A DNA stretch of 64,000 nt, from assembly GCA_017308375.1 (NCBI GenBank), contig JAFKEW010000045.1, positions 30,327 to 94,326 on the forward strand, written 5' to 3'. How positions within the stretch are numbered: the first letter of the stretch is position 1; each line of letters starts with the position of its first letter. Both the position numbers and the translations under genes were made by a program. Positions 1 through 10,061 of this stretch are shown here, in pieces. Under the pieces are notes generated by a model, which ran no database searches, had not been told where the DNA came from, and saw only the letters and a program-made list of their open reading frames with translations. This DNA is from Alphaproteobacteria bacterium. Lineage in GTDB: Bacteria > Pseudomonadota > Alphaproteobacteria > Micropepsales > Micropepsaceae.

Positions 1-622
1 CGGGACGGAAATGGCGTTGAAACGCCGCGATCACTTTTTCCTGCGGTACATCGACGTCAGGCTGCACGCCATAGCCGAATCGCGCCAGCGCCTGCTCGAC
101 AGGCCAGTCCAATTGCGTTTGATCGGGCGCAGGCCATGTGCCAATTCCAAATTGGGAGAGCATGCGCCACGGGAACAACTCTCCAGGATCTTCCTTCCGT
201 GCGGGCGCGACATCTGAATGTCCAACCACATACCGCGGCACCACGGGATGGCGGGTCATGATCACCTTGGCCAGTGCAATCAGCGCCTCGATCTGTTCAT
301 CCGTAAACGGAATATAGCCGAATTCATGCCCCGGATTGACGAGTTCAACGCCGATAGACCTGGCATTCACATCGGGCGAGCCTGCCCACCATGCAACACC
401 GGCGTGCCATGCACGGCGCTCCTCCGGCACGTGGCGAAATACGCGCCCATCGCGACCGATCGTATAATGTGCCGAAACTTTGGCGACCGGGTCCGTCAGC
501 CGCGCCAATGCCTCATCCGCCGTTCTCATGCCTGTATAGTGCAGTACCAGCATATCGACCGGCATGCCCTCCGGGCGGGCATCGTAATTGGGCGACTGGC
601 ACTCCACAAACCGCAAAGCCAT
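1..622 (-). CDS. ampD: N-acetylmuramoyl-L-alanine amidase, AmpD type (3' end beyond window)
   Basis: The gene reads from an ATG at 622 and runs off the left edge after 207 codons, so its C-terminus is missing. The product has the amidase_2 fold, a zinc enzyme that cuts the bond between N-acetylmuramic acid and L-alanine in muropeptides. Expected zinc ligands are visible: His28 in LVLHYTG, His135 in GHSDVAP and Asp145 in KEDPG. The motif SIGVELVNPG is also conserved. The N-terminus (MALRFVECQSPNY) has no signal peptide, which favours a cytoplasmic recycling enzyme of AmpD type over a secreted AmiD. It is followed on the same strand, further upstream, by a symporter gene and a J-domain gene; the amidase/J-domain neighbourhood is common in alphaproteobacteria (family knowledge). 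Confidence 0.9.
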   Translation of the reverse strand, partial: MALRFVECQSPNYDARPEGMPVDMLVLHYTGMRTADEALARLTDPVAKVSAHYTIGRDGRVFRHVPEERRAWHAGVAWWAGSPDVNARSIGVELVNPGHEFGYIPFTDEQIEALIALAKVIMTRHPVVPRYVVGHSDVAPARKEDPGELFPWRMLSQFGIGTWPAPDQTQLDWPVEQALARFGYGVQPDVDVPQEKVIAAFQRHFRP

Positions 623-700
623 GGCACATTCCCGTTACCTCGGGCCCACAGATTCTTGAGACGCTGCGCATTTATAACGCGGCAGCCCTGCGCCTGACCA

Positions 701-1966
701 CTATTCGGCCGTTTCCCTGCGTCCCGCTTCGGGCATTTCCGGCTCCGCTGCGGACAATTCGCCTTCCCAACGCGCCACCGCGGCCGCGGCAACCGAATTG
801 CCTACCACATTGGTAGCGGACCGCCCCATGTCGAGCAGATGGTCAACTGCCAGGATCAGCAACAACCCCGATTCCGGCAATTGGAAGTAGGTCAGGGTTG
901 CGGAAATCACCACCAGCGAAGCGCGCGGCACGCCCGCCATACCCTTGGACGTGACCATCAGCAGAAGAAGCATGGTGATCTGCTGCGCGATCGACATCTC
1001 GATGCCGTAAGCCTGTGCTATGAACAGCGTCGCGAAGGTGCAGTACATCATCGAGCCGTCAAGGTTGAATGAATACCCCAGCGGCAGGACAAAAGAGACA
1101 ATGCGACGGCTTACTCCCGCCGCCGGCAGCACTTCCAGCAATCGGGGATAAGCAACTTCCGAACTGGCAGTCGAGAAGGCAAGCAACGCGGGCGTTCGAA
1201 TGGCACCAAAAAGCGAAACCGCGCGTGGCCCGATGACAAAAAAGGCAGCAAGGAACAACAAGAACCAAAGGATGCCCAATGAAAAATAGAATCCGCCGAC
1301 GAACTCCGCATAGGTGGTAAGGACGCCCGGACCTTGTGTCGCGACAGTGGAAGCAAGTGCCGCGAAAATCGCCAATGGCGCGGTCATCATCACATAACCC
1401 GTCACCTTCAGCATGATCGCAGTGATCTGATCGACCAGTGCAAGAACGGTCGGCACCTTGTCGTCAAGCGCAGCAACAGCGGTTCCCACAAATAGCGAGA
1501 AAATGACGATCTGCAGAATTTCATTCTTCGCCATCGCTTCAACAAAGGAGGCGGGGACCAGATGAGTGATGAATGTCCGCAACGTGAATTGCGATACGTC
1601 AACACCGGATGATGCTACCGCCGGCACATCAAGTTCCAGGCCGGCACCGGGCTGCAGAAGATGCACCATGATGAGCCCGATGGTGAGCGACAGGAGCGAA
1701 GCGGTGATAAACCACCCCATCGTCTTCACACCGACACGGCCGACCGAGGCCGCATCCTCCATATGAGCGATACCGGAAACCAGTGTCGAGAATACCAATG
1801 GCGCGATAATCATCTTGATCATGCGCAGAAACAGATCCGTTACGATGCCGAGATTGCTGGCAAGTGGCTGAACCTGCTCCGCTGGCAGGGCCTGATTGAA
1901 TATCAGGCCCGCGACGATGCCCAACACCATGGACGCGAGGACAAAAAGAAAAAAACGGCGCTGCAT
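701..1966 (-). CDS. Dicarboxylate/amino acid:cation symporter (DAACS/SDF family)
   Basis: This 421-residue inner-membrane protein belongs to the sodium:dicarboxylate symporter family, which imports C4-dicarboxylates or acidic amino acids with Na+ or H+. It has the expected hydrophobic segments throughout and family motifs in the C-terminal half: a serine-rich reentrant loop (AFSTASSEVAYPRL), PLGYSFNLDGSMMY for hairpin and TM7, and VDHLLDMGRSATNVVGN for TM8. The ATG at 1966 (MQRRFFLFVL) is preferred over an in-frame TTG nine bases upstream; a GGGGAA lies about ten bases before it. It sits between ampD and the J-domain gene on the same strand with short gaps. Substrate cannot be told from sequence. 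Confidence 0.9.
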   Translation of the reverse strand: MQRRFFLFVLASMVLGIVAGLIFNQALPAEQVQPLASNLGIVTDLFLRMIKMIIAPLVFSTLVSGIAHMEDAASVGRVGVKTMGWFITASLLSLTIGLIMVHLLQPGAGLELDVPAVASSGVDVSQFTLRTFITHLVPASFVEAMAKNEILQIVIFSLFVGTAVAALDDKVPTVLALVDQITAIMLKVTGYVMMTAPLAIFAALASTVATQGPGVLTTYAEFVGGFYFSLGILWFLLFLAAFFVIGPRAVSLFGAIRTPALLAFSTASSEVAYPRLLEVLPAAGVSRRIVSFVLPLGYSFNLDGSMMYCTFATLFIAQAYGIEMSIAQQITMLLLLMVTSKGMAGVPRASLVVISATLTYFQLPESGLLLILAVDHLLDMGRSATNVVGNSVAAAAVARWEGELSAAEPEMPEAGRRETAE

Positions 1967-1997
1967 GCGCGGCAATTCCCCTGGTTATCAAATAACG

Positions 1998-2726
1998 TTA
2001 GCGCAGGCCGCGTTCCTGGCGAATACGTTCATAGGCGGCATTGATTGCCGCAAGCTTATCGTTGGCAAGACGGATAAATTCTTCCGGCACACCCCTGGCG
2101 ATCAAACTGTCCGGATGATTCTCGCGCACCAGCCGGCGATAGGTCAGCTTGATCTCTTCCTCACTCGCTTCGTAACCGACGCCAATCACCTGATATGGAT
2201 CGGTTTCATCGCGACCGAAATGCGTCGCGCGGATCCGGCGATATTCATTGGGCGCGAACCCGAAAATATCGGCGACCCGCTCAAGAAACGCCGCTTCATC
2301 AGGATGCAGCACCCCATCGGCGCCTGCAATTTCGAGCAGGCCATCCAGAATATCTTCCAGCATGGCGGGATTGCCACGAAATAGCCGCGCGATCTGGGCA
2401 GCATAAATCTCATAGCCCGCCGTATCCTGACGCGCGAGATTGAACAGCCGGCGTACCGCCGCCCGCTCCCCAGGCGGTACTTTGAACAACCTTTCGAAAA
2501 CAGCGATCTCATCGTCGCTGACGACGCCATCCGCCTTTGCCATTTTCGCCGACAGGGCAATGATCGCGATGGTAAAGGCAACACCCGGCGTTTCCGGCGT
2601 GGGCGCGGCGGTCTCTTCCCGGTCAAACAGCATGTGACCGGCCAACGCGCCGACAGCGGCGCCAACAGGCCCGCCGCCAAACACGAAACCGGCGGCGGCT
2701 CCGCCCAATTTTCCCCAGATGGACAT
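1998..2726 (-). CDS. DjlA-like protein: TerB domain plus C-terminal J domain
   Basis: The 242-residue product has three parts. Residues 1-40 are glycine-rich and hydrophobic (GGAAAGFVFGGGPVGAAVGA), consistent with a membrane-associated glycine-zipper segment. Residues about 50-165 form a TerB-like helical domain. The last 65 residues are a J domain with the HPD tripeptide in VRENHPDSL, the element that stimulates the DnaK ATPase. It is therefore probably a membrane-anchored co-chaperone. The ATG at 2726 (MSIWGKLGG) is chosen because it starts the conserved N-terminus; an upstream TTG would add four residues. No good ribosome-binding site is visible for either start. Confidence 0.85.
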   Translation of the reverse strand: MSIWGKLGGAAAGFVFGGGPVGAAVGALAGHMLFDREETAAPTPETPGVAFTIAIIALSAKMAKADGVVSDDEIAVFERLFKVPPGERAAVRRLFNLARQDTAGYEIYAAQIARLFRGNPAMLEDILDGLLEIAGADGVLHPDEAAFLERVADIFGFAPNEYRRIRATHFGRDETDPYQVIGVGYEASEEEIKLTYRRLVRENHPDSLIARGVPEEFIRLANDKLAAINAAYERIRQERGLR

Positions 2727-2774
2727 AGGCCAAAGCAATAGGCCAATCCGGGCCGAAATGCGATCCTACGAAGC

Positions 2775-3135
2775 ATGATAGCGGCCCCCGCAGCACGGAC
2801 ATGGCGGTTCCATATCGATCGCGGCGGAATGTTCACCGATGCGATGGCCGAGGCGCCGGACAATCCGCCATAGAGATGCATAGGACCAATCCGCGCCTGA
2901 CCGACCCTGAGAGTCTCGAATCCCGCTATCCGGTGATCAACGGAGAATTCTCCACTCGCCACGGACCGGACGGGAAGGGGCAGTCCCGCGGTGGCGATTG
3001 GTGCGCGCGGTGAAAATCATATCCGCCCGGCAAACGGGACGTTAGAGACGCTTGGGGGCTGCGATGAGACTGGTCCTCAATCCGGTGATGCCATCATCAT
3101 TGTCACGCGGGGAAACGGTGGCCATAGGCCAGGCA
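2775..3135 (+). pseudogene. Relic of a 5-oxoprolinase / hydantoinase (HyuA-HyuB) gene
   Basis: Three short stretches in three frames together recall only the two ends of a 5-oxoprolinase of about 1200 residues. An ATG at 2775 opens a peptide containing WRFHIDRGGMFTDAM, close to the family's N-terminal W-F-x-IDRGGTFTD signature, and stops at 2871-2873. From 2876 another frame reads TNPRLTDPESLESRYPV and later GKGQSRGGDW, matching the C-terminal TNxRLTDPEVLExRYPV...GGxGxxRGGDG of the HyuB-like part; it stops at 3011-3013. From about 3024 a third frame reads NGTLETLGGCDETGPQSGDA and a TRGNGG that recalls the terminal TPGGGGYG. The middle of the gene, well over 3 kb, is gone. No function remains. 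Confidence 0.75.
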
Positions 3136-3375
3136 GGCCCCAATATTGTTGCAGAGATTATCAACAATCGGATGCGCGACCGCTCAGGTAATACGTTGGG
3201 AACATTACGGAAAATTACTTTCCGCACCAAACCCGCTTGACGGCATGCCCGTGATGATCTGAGACTGACAGCACACTGGCAATCCGTATCTTCGAGATTG
3301 CCCCAAGACTGTCCAATGCCGCCTCTGCCGACGGGCACTCCGTTTCCGGCAAGAGGTCCAACGCCGGAGGCAGCC

Positions 3376-3453
3376 ATGGTTCGTGAACTGCAGATTATAG
3401 CCGTTGGTCTCGTATTTGCCTTTCTGGGCGCGATCGTCATCGGCGTCATATGA
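3376..3453 (+). CDS. Small single-pass membrane peptide, 25 residues
   Basis: This short reading frame encodes MVRELQIIAVG followed by a continuous hydrophobic stretch to its C-terminus (LVFAFLGAIVIGVI), enough for one membrane helix. A GGAGG at 3366-3370 lies five bases before the ATG, an excellent Shine-Dalgarno position, which is the main reason to believe it is translated. It stands alone between the oxoprolinase relic and the convergent metH gene. Nothing can be said about its function. A similar orphan peptide lies at 58941-59027. The rest of 3136-3517 shows no other gene. Confidence 0.5.
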   Translation: MVRELQIIAVGLVFAFLGAIVIGVI

Positions 3454-3517
3454 TGACGCTCTTTAATCCGCTTCGCCAAAAACAAGGTTCCCGGACAGTC
3501 CTCAGGACCTATCCATT

Positions 3518-6500
3518 TCACGCGGCACGTAATGGCTCATAATTAAGGATCTGGCTGAGCCAGCGTTCGGTCAACGGCACGTCCCATCCCTTTCGCCGCG
3601 CGTAATCCTCGATCTGGTCATGATCGATCTTGCCGATCCCGAAATACCGGCTTTCGGGATGCGAGAAATATAGTCCGCTGACAGACGATCCGGGCCACAT
3701 GGCAAAGCTTTCCGTCAATTTTATGCCGGCACGCGCTTCCGCGTCGAGCAGCGCAAACAAGGTTTCCTTTTCGGTGTGATCCGGCTGGGCGGGATAGCCC
3801 GGTGCCGGCCGGATGCCGCGATAAGCCTCCGCAATCAACTCATCATTGGTGAAGTGCTCATCCGGCGCATAACCCCAAAGCTCACGGCGCACGCGCTCAT
3901 GCATGCATTCGGCAAAGGCTTCCGCCAACCGGTCGGCCAGCGCGCGCATCAGGATCGCGGTATAGTCGTCCTTCTCCTGTTCAAACTGCTTCGTGTGCAT
4001 CTCTTCACCAATGCCTGCCGTTACGGCGAAGCCACCGATATAGTCCGCAACACCACTCTCGCGCGGGGCAATGAAATCCGCCAACGCAAGATTGGCGCGG
4101 CCGGCATCCCGCGGCATTTGCTGGCGCAGGGTATGAAGGGTATGGATCGGGAATTTCCGTGCCTTGTCGCCGAAAATCACGATGTCATCGCCTTCGGCAT
4201 TGGCAGGCCAGAAGCCGACCGCCGCACGCGCCGTCAACCATTTTTCCTCAATGATTTTCGTCAGCAATTTTTGCGCATCGCGATAAAGCCCGCGTGCGGC
4301 TTCGCCCATCTTGTCGTCTTCCAGAATGGAGGGAAACGGCCCCACCAACTCCCAACTGCGGAAAAATGGTGTCCAGTCGATATAGCGGGCAATTTCAGAC
4401 AGATCGTAAGGCCCCAACGCGCGAGCGCCAAAAAAAGACGGTTTCGGTGGCGTATAGCTTTCCCAGTCGGTCTTCAGCTTGTTCGCCCGCGCCTGCTGCA
4501 GGGTAAACCGCCGTCCCGATGCACGATGGCCCGCATGATTGCGGGCAATCTCCTCATACTCCTCCCGAACATGCCGGGTAAAATCGTCACGCGCAGTCTT
4601 GCTCAACAGGTTGGACGCCACCCCTACGGCGCGCGAAGCATCGGTGACATAGACCGCCTGCCCGCGCTTGTAGTTGGGGCTGATCTTCACCGCCGTGTGC
4701 ACACGGCTGGTGGTGGCGCCGCCAATCAGAAGCGGAATATCGAAACCCTGCCGTTCCATTTCCGAAGCGACATGACACATTTCGTCGAGTGACGGCGTGA
4801 TGAGACCGGACAATCCAATGATGTTCGCGTTCTTCTCCCGCGCCGTGTCGAGAATCTTCTGCGCCGGTGTCATCACGCCCAGATCAATCACCTCGTAGCC
4901 GTTGCATTGCAGAACGACGCCGACAATGTTCTTCCCGATGTCATGCACATCGCCCTTGACGGTGGCCATGACGATGCGGCCCGTCGGCTCCCGCTGGGTG
5001 CCTTCGTCCTGCTCCGCCTCCATAAAGGGGAGGAGATAGGCAACCGCCTTCTTCATCACGCGGGCGGATTTCACCACCTGTGGAAGAAACATCTTACCGG
5101 AGCCGAACAGATCGCCCACGACATTCATGCCGGCCATCAGAGGGCCTTCAATCACGTCCAGAGGACGCGCCGCCTTGGCCCGCGCCTCCTCAGTATCTTC
5201 GATCACAAAATCGGTGATGCCGTGAACAAGTGCGTGGGTCAGCCGCTCCTCCACAGGAAGGCTGCGCCAGGCTGCGTCTTCCACCTCTTCCGTAACACCA
5301 TCGCCCCGATATTTCTGGGCCATATCGAGAAGCCGCTCGGTCGCGTCGGCGCGGCGGTTCAATAAAACATCCTCCACCGCTTCACGCAGGGGCGTCGGGA
5401 TATCCTGATAAACCGAGAGCTGGCCCGCATTGACAATGCCCATATCCATGCCGGCACGAATGGCATGGAACAGAAAGGCCGAATGCATTGCCTCCCGCAC
5501 CGGTTCATTGCCACGGAAAGAGAACGAAATATTGGAAACACCGCCGGAGATGTGCGCGTGCGGCAGGGCCTCACGAATCTTCCTGGTGGCCTCTATATAG
5601 GTACGCCCATAGTCATTGTGTTCTTCAATACCAGTGGCGACTGCGAAGATATTCGGATCGAAGATGATGTCTTCCGGCGGAAAACCGACTTTGTTCACCA
5701 GAATATCGTAGGCGCGTTTACAGATTTCGAACTTGCGCTCGATTGTACCGGCCTGCCCCTTCTCATCAAACGCCATCACCACCGTCGCCGCGCCATAGCG
5801 CAGAATCTTCCGCGCCTGCTCGATGAACGGCCCTTCGCCTTCCTTCAAGCTGATCGAATTGACGATGGACTTTCCCTGGCAGGCTTTCAGGCCTTCCTCG
5901 ATCACGCTCCATTTCGAGGAATCGATCATCACCGGCACGCGGGAAATTTCGGGTTCGCCCGCAATCAAATTCAAGAACCGGCGCATGGCGGCTTCGGAGT
6001 CAATCAATCCTTCGTCCATGTTGACGTCGATGATCTGGGCGCCATTCTCGATCTGGCTGCGCGCAACTTCCAGCGCGGCCTCATAGTCTTCGGCCTTGAT
6101 CAATTTGCGAAAGCGGGCGGAGCCGGTGATGTTGGTGCGTTCGCCCACATTCACGAAATTGATTTCCGGCGTCAGCGTAAACGGCTCCAGACCGGATAAG
6201 CGCAGATAACGCGGTTTTTCCGGAATCTTGCGCGGCGTAACACCTTTGATCGCCTCGCCGAACGCCTTGATATGCGCCGGCGTCGTGCCGCAGCAGCCAC
6301 CAACGATATTGACGAGGCCAGAACGGGCAAACTCCCCGATAAGCGGTGCCATGGAATCCGGCGTGTCGTCGTAACCGCCAAATTCGTTGGGCAACCCTGC
6401 ATTGGGATGCGCGCTGACCAGCGTATCGGCGGTAGCCGCAATTTCACCGATATAGGGGCGAAGCTCTTTGGCGCCCAAGGCACAGTTCAGCCCGACCGCA

Positions 6501-7228
6501 AAAGGATTGGCGTGACGAACGGAATGCCAGAAGGCCTCCGGCGTTTGACCGGTGAGCGTGCGCCCCGAAAGATCGGTGATGGTGCCGGAAATCCACACCG
6601 GAACCCGTTCGCCCAGATCATCAAACGCATCTTCGATCGCTGCAATCGCGGCCTTGGCGTTCAAGGTGTCGAAGATCGTTTCGATCATCAACACGTCGCT
6701 GCCGCCCGACAGGAGGCCAAGCGCGGCCTCCTTATAAGAAGCGCGAAGCTGATCGAACGTGACGTTGCGGAAGGCAGGATCATTCACATCCGGTGAAATG
6801 GAAGCCGTGCGGTTGGTCGGACCGATCACGCCCGCAACCAGCCGCGGTCGGGATGATGTGGAAGCCGCATCGCAACATTCGCGCGCTATGCGGGCCGAAA
6901 CCTCGTTCATCTCGTGCACCACATGCTCAAGCCCGTAATCGGCCTGCGCGATGGAGGTGGAACTGAACGTATTGGTCTCAATGAAATCAGCGCCCGCTTC
7001 CAGATAGGCGTGACTGATGTCGCGCACGATTTCCGGCCGCGTCAGCGACAGAAGATCATTGTTGCCTTTGAGATCGTGCTGGTGATTGTCGAAACGGGTG
7101 CCGCGAAAATCGCCTTCGCTCAAGCCATGACCCTGGATCATAACCCCCCAGGAACCATCCAGAAGCAGGATGCGGGACTTCGCCTCCTCCTTCATCCAGG
7201 CGATGCGTGACGGCCGGTCGTAACTCAT
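3518..7228 (-). CDS. metH: Cobalamin-dependent methionine synthase, full length
   Basis: The 1236-residue enzyme transfers a methyl group from 5-methyltetrahydrofolate via cobalamin to homocysteine. All four modules are present in order: homocysteine-binding barrel (about 1-330) with zinc cysteines 249, 312 and 313; pterin-binding barrel (about 355-620); cobalamin cap and Rossmann domains (about 640-890) with the DxHxxG motif Asp760, His762, Gly765; and the C-terminal activation domain that binds S-adenosylmethionine for reductive reactivation. The start at 7228 (MSYDRPSR) is chosen because its ATG overlaps the metF stop as ATGA; an upstream in-frame start would lie inside metF. It is the last gene of the regulator-metF-metH operon, so the cell needs vitamin B12 for this route. 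Confidence 0.97.
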   Translation of the reverse strand: MSYDRPSRIAWMKEEAKSRILLLDGSWGVMIQGHGLSEGDFRGTRFDNHQHDLKGNNDLLSLTRPEIVRDISHAYLEAGADFIETNTFSSTSIAQADYGLEHVVHEMNEVSARIARECCDAASTSSRPRLVAGVIGPTNRTASISPDVNDPAFRNVTFDQLRASYKEAALGLLSGGSDVLMIETIFDTLNAKAAIAAIEDAFDDLGERVPVWISGTITDLSGRTLTGQTPEAFWHSVRHANPFAVGLNCALGAKELRPYIGEIAATADTLVSAHPNAGLPNEFGGYDDTPDSMAPLIGEFARSGLVNIVGGCCGTTPAHIKAFGEAIKGVTPRKIPEKPRYLRLSGLEPFTLTPEINFVNVGERTNITGSARFRKLIKAEDYEAALEVARSQIENGAQIIDVNMDEGLIDSEAAMRRFLNLIAGEPEISRVPVMIDSSKWSVIEEGLKACQGKSIVNSISLKEGEGPFIEQARKILRYGAATVVMAFDEKGQAGTIERKFEICKRAYDILVNKVGFPPEDIIFDPNIFAVATGIEEHNDYGRTYIEATRKIREALPHAHISGGVSNISFSFRGNEPVREAMHSAFLFHAIRAGMDMGIVNAGQLSVYQDIPTPLREAVEDVLLNRRADATERLLDMAQKYRGDGVTEEVEDAAWRSLPVEERLTHALVHGITDFVIEDTEEARAKAARPLDVIEGPLMAGMNVVGDLFGSGKMFLPQVVKSARVMKKAVAYLLPFMEAEQDEGTQREPTGRIVMATVKGDVHDIGKNIVGVVLQCNGYEVIDLGVMTPAQKILDTAREKNANIIGLSGLITPSLDEMCHVASEMERQGFDIPLLIGGATTSRVHTAVKISPNYKRGQAVYVTDASRAVGVASNLLSKTARDDFTRHVREEYEEIARNHAGHRASGRRFTLQQARANKLKTDWESYTPPKPSFFGARALGPYDLSEIARYIDWTPFFRSWELVGPFPSILEDDKMGEAARGLYRDAQKLLTKIIEEKWLTARAAVGFWPANAEGDDIVIFGDKARKFPIHTLHTLRQQMPRDAGRANLALADFIAPRESGVADYIGGFAVTAGIGEEMHTKQFEQEKDDYTAILMRALADRLAEAFAECMHERVRRELWGYAPDEHFTNDELIAEAYRGIRPAPGYPAQPDHTEKETLFALLDAEARAGIKLTESFAMWPGSSVSGLYFSHPESRYFGIGKIDHDQIEDYARRKGWDVPLTERWLSQILNYEPLRAA

Positions 7229-8112
7229 GATGAGACTTTCTTCGGTTGCAGCCCCAGGATGCGGCATGCCGCATAAGTGAGATCTGCCTGGTTGAGTGTG
7301 TAAAAGTGAAATTGGTCGAAGCCGCGGTTTCGCAGCTCCGTGACTTGTTCGGCAAGAACGGCTGCGGCAACGATTTTTCTGGTGTCGGACTCCGTTTCGA
7401 GACCTTCATAGAGCCAGAGCAGCCACTCCGGCACGCTGGCCCCGGCCTTCGTCGCCATGCGGGCAATGCCGTTGATGTTCGTGGTGGGAATGATCCCGGG
7501 CACGATGGGGACTTTGATACCCGCATCCACCGCACGATCGCGGAAACGCGCGACATGATCGCTTTCAAATCCGAACTGCGTCAGCGCCCGGGTCGCGCCG
7601 GCATCGATCTTCCGTTTAAGCAGGTCGATGTCATGATCCAACGATTGTGAATCGGGGTGCCGTTCGGGATAGGCCGAAACGCTGACCTCAAACGGTGCGA
7701 GGTGCCGGATTCCCGCAATCAGATCCGGGGTCGAGGCATAGCCTTCCGGATGCGGGCAGTAAGGCCCTTCCATATTCGGCATGTCACCGCGCAAAGCCAC
7801 GATGTGGCGAACACCGGCATCCCAATAGCGTTGAACGATTTCATCGATTTCACAGCGCGGCGAGGCCACACACGTCAGATGCGCAGCGGGTGACAGCGTG
7901 GTCTCATCCACAATGCGTTTTACCGTGGCGTGGGTCCGGTCACGTGTGGAGCCGCCCGCACCATAGGTGACGGAGACAAAAGCCGGGGCAAGCGGTTCAA
8001 GCCGCCGTATGGCGCGCCACAACGCTTCCTCCGCCTCCGCAGTCTTTGGCGGCGAGAATTCGAACGACACCTTCAGCGGGTGCCGGTTGGCAGGGAGATC
8101 CCTCAGGCTCAT
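7225..8112 (-). CDS. metF: 5,10-methylenetetrahydrofolate reductase
   Basis: This 295-residue flavoprotein reduces 5,10-methylene-THF to 5-methyl-THF, the methyl donor used by the MetH encoded directly downstream. It has the expected length for a bacterial MetF without the eukaryotic regulatory domain. The N-terminus carries the usual [16 protein letters not shown] and [16 protein letters not shown] motifs, the glutamate and the folate/FAD-binding loops of the (beta/alpha)8 barrel. Both ends overlap neighbours by four bases (ATGA at 8109-8112 and 7225-7228), so translation of the three genes is coupled and their products are probably made in fixed proportion. Confidence 0.97.
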   Translation of the reverse strand: MSLRDLPANRHPLKVSFEFSPPKTAEAEEALWRAIRRLEPLAPAFVSVTYGAGGSTRDRTHATVKRIVDETTLSPAAHLTCVASPRCEIDEIVQRYWDAGVRHIVALRGDMPNMEGPYCPHPEGYASTPDLIAGIRHLAPFEVSVSAYPERHPDSQSLDHDIDLLKRKIDAGATRALTQFGFESDHVARFRDRAVDAGIKVPIVPGIIPTTNINGIARMATKAGASVPEWLLWLYEGLETESDTRKIVAAAVLAEQVTELRNRGFDQFHFYTLNQADLTYAACRILGLQPKKVSS

Positions 8113-9086
8113 GCAGCTTCCTGTTTGCGGATCGAAGCGGCGCGGGCGAGCCAGATTTTGACCGTGAGCTTGTTGCCGTCCTGCACCATCGGGGCAATCG
8201 CTTCGTTTGTTTCATGTTGCAGGCCCGCCGCATCAAACCAGGCGCCAACCTCGTGATCCGAGAAGCCAAGACGGCGGTGGGCATATTCATCACGCAGAAA
8301 TTCGAGGTCGTGGGGCGCAAAATCTGCGATCAGAACGCGCCCGCCCGGGCGCAGGACGCGCGCAGCTTCCAGCACGGCGGATTGCGGATCATCCAGGAAA
8401 TGGAGAACCTGATGAAACAGGACGACATCGAACCCCTTGAGCATCGAGCCCGCCCCGAACGGCAAACGATAGGCATCGGCCAGCCGCACCTGGCAATGTT
8501 TCAAGCCGGCGCGGGACAGCCGGTCCCGTGCGATGGCCAGCATTTCCGGGCTGACATCCACACCAACAGCATGATCAATATGTGGGCCAAGCAATTCCAG
8601 CATGCGGCCAGTGCCCGTACCGGCATCGAGCAAATGCGCAATGGGTTGACCGGAGACAAGACGTAAAATGGCCGCCTCCACCTTCGCATCAGGGGCGTGC
8701 AACGCACGAATTCTCTCCCACTCCGCAGCATTCGCCTTGAAAAAGGCCGCCGCTTTTGCGGCGCGCGCCTCGCGCACGGCAGCAAGGCGGGCATGGTCGC
8801 CCGCCAGCAAAGGTGATGTTTTGGCGGAAAGCCCTGCAATCGTGGCCGAAAGCTGGGCCGCGCCGTGCTGTTCTGCCGCGCGATAGAATACCCAGCTTCC
8901 TTCCTTGAAGCGGTCGATCAATCGCGCCTCGCACAGGAGCTTCAGATGGCGGGAAACACGCGGCTGGCTCTGCCCCAGAATTTCGGTGAGTTCGCTGACC
9001 GTCAGTTCCGCTTCTCGCAGCAACATCAGGAGGCGCAAACGGGTCGGGTCCCCCGCCGCACGCAACATGGCTACCACCTGATCCAA
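8109..9086 (-). CDS. ArsR-family regulator fused to a SAM-dependent methyltransferase
   Basis: The 325-residue product joins a winged-helix ArsR domain (residues about 1-95; recognition helix region SQPRVSRHLKLLCEA) to a class I methyltransferase domain (about 130-310; motif I LLDAGTGTG at 152-160, acidic end of strand 2 in GVDVSPEM). No metal-binding cysteine motif of ArsR/SmtB type is seen in the first domain. It heads the metF-metH operon and a near-perfect palindrome lies 27 bases before its start. Inference: the methyltransferase-like domain senses SAM or S-adenosylhomocysteine and sets methionine-cycle expression, as described for SahR-type ArsR regulators; the domain could instead be a real methyltransferase. 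Confidence 0.88.
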   Translation of the reverse strand: MDQVVAMLRAAGDPTRLRLLMLLREAELTVSELTEILGQSQPRVSRHLKLLCEARLIDRFKEGSWVFYRAAEQHGAAQLSATIAGLSAKTSPLLAGDHARLAAVREARAAKAAAFFKANAAEWERIRALHAPDAKVEAAILRLVSGQPIAHLLDAGTGTGRMLELLGPHIDHAVGVDVSPEMLAIARDRLSRAGLKHCQVRLADAYRLPFGAGSMLKGFDVVLFHQVLHFLDDPQSAVLEAARVLRPGGRVLIADFAPHDLEFLRDEYAHRRLGFSDHEVGAWFDAAGLQHETNEAIAPMVQDGNKLTVKIWLARAASIRKQEAA

Positions 9087-9113
9087 CCGATGCTCCCGAA
9101 CAGTCCAAATATC

Positions 9114-9133
9114 ATATAAACATATCTTTATAT
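9114..9133. promoter_or_regulatory. Palindromic operator upstream of the ArsR-metF-metH operon
   Basis: A 20-bp palindrome with arms ATATAAA (9114-9120) and TTTATAT (9127-9133) around the centre CATATC; only one base pair is mismatched (9121/9126). It ends 27 bases upstream of the ArsR-methyltransferase ATG, in an A+T-rich patch that contrasts with the surrounding G+C. AT-rich dyads of this length are typical ArsR-family sites, so autoregulation of the operon is the likely role. It might also act on the divergent mlaA gene about 210 bases away, but less likely. Confidence 0.65.
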
Positions 9134-9341
9134 ACGTATGCTAACAACAGTCAAGACATTGCAATGTGACTCAGGTCCCTGTCAAAACGCGCCCAGATGC
9201 AGGAAATTTCGGGACGTGGTAGGCAATCTTAACGGGAATGGTGAACGATTCCCGGCAGTTCGGGTAATCTAACCGGCAAGGCTCCCTATATAGAGCCGAG
9301 CGGGCGTGGGAATGCGCCTCGTGCGCTGAGGGATGACAGTG

Positions 9342-10061
9342 ATGAAGGTGCTGAGAAATCTAAGCATAGTGTGTGCAAGCCTGTGGCTTGCCGCATGCTC
9401 GACGACAGGCGGCAATCCGGCTGCAAACGATCCCTATGAAGCCACGAATCGCGAAATCTTCGATTTCGATATGCGGCTGGACCGCCATGTTCTGTTGCCG
9501 ACCGCAGCGCTTTACGCCCAGGTCGTGCCGGAGCCGGCGCGCGACGGCGTCCACAATTTTCTGCAAAATCTCGATTTGCCGGTAACCTTTGCGAATGATC
9601 TGCTGCAGGGTGAAACGACACGCGGCAGCGAGACTTTCGCGCGATTTTTCGTCAACACCACGTTCGGGCTCGGCGGCCTGTTTGATGTCGCCACCCGTTG
9701 GGGCATTCCCAACCACAGCGAAGATTTCGGCCAGACATTGGCGGTGTGGGGTGCCGGCGAAGGCCCTTACCTGGTGTTGCCGTTTGGCGGCCCAAGCAAC
9801 CCGCGCGACTTCGCCGGAAACATCATCGACAACGCTTTCGATCCCACGACCTATATTGCCTACAACTACAAATTCTATTGGTCGGTCGGCCGCACACTGG
9901 TGCACGTGATCGATGTGCGCGCGCGCAGTGCCTCTCTTCTGCAGACGATCGAGCGCGGCTCGGTCGACTATTATGCCTCGGTTCGCAGCCTTTACCGGCA
10001 GAACCGGCAGAACGAGATCAACAACGGCAAGGTGAATCTGGAGAATCTTCCGGAATTCTAA
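9342..10061 (+). CDS. mlaA: MlaA (VacJ) outer-membrane lipoprotein
   Basis: A 239-residue lipoprotein of the MlaA family, which removes misplaced phospholipids from the outer leaflet of the outer membrane and passes them to MlaC. It has a signal peptide ending in the lipobox LAAC near residue 19, then the family sequence NDPYEATNREIFDFD and the ring-forming helices with GLGGLFDVATRWGIPNHSEDFGQTL and YLVLPFGGPSNPRD. The ATG at 9342 is preferred to one at 9333 because GAGGGA (9328-9333) is then eight bases upstream. The next gene encodes a MlaC-family protein, but the MlaFEDB transporter is not in the window. Confidence 0.93.
   Translation: MKVLRNLSIVCASLWLAACSTTGGNPAANDPYEATNREIFDFDMRLDRHVLLPTAALYAQVVPEPARDGVHNFLQNLDLPVTFANDLLQGETTRGSETFARFFVNTTFGLGGLFDVATRWGIPNHSEDFGQTLAVWGAGEGPYLVLPFGGPSNPRDFAGNIIDNAFDPTTYIAYNYKFYWSVGRTLVHVIDVRARSASLLQTIERGSVDYYASVRSLYRQNRQNEINNGKVNLENLPEF

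Noticed and set aside
3042..3521. 159-codon minus-strand frame between metH and the relic
   Set aside because: It is antisense to the small peptide gene with its strong ribosome-binding site and has no domain character.
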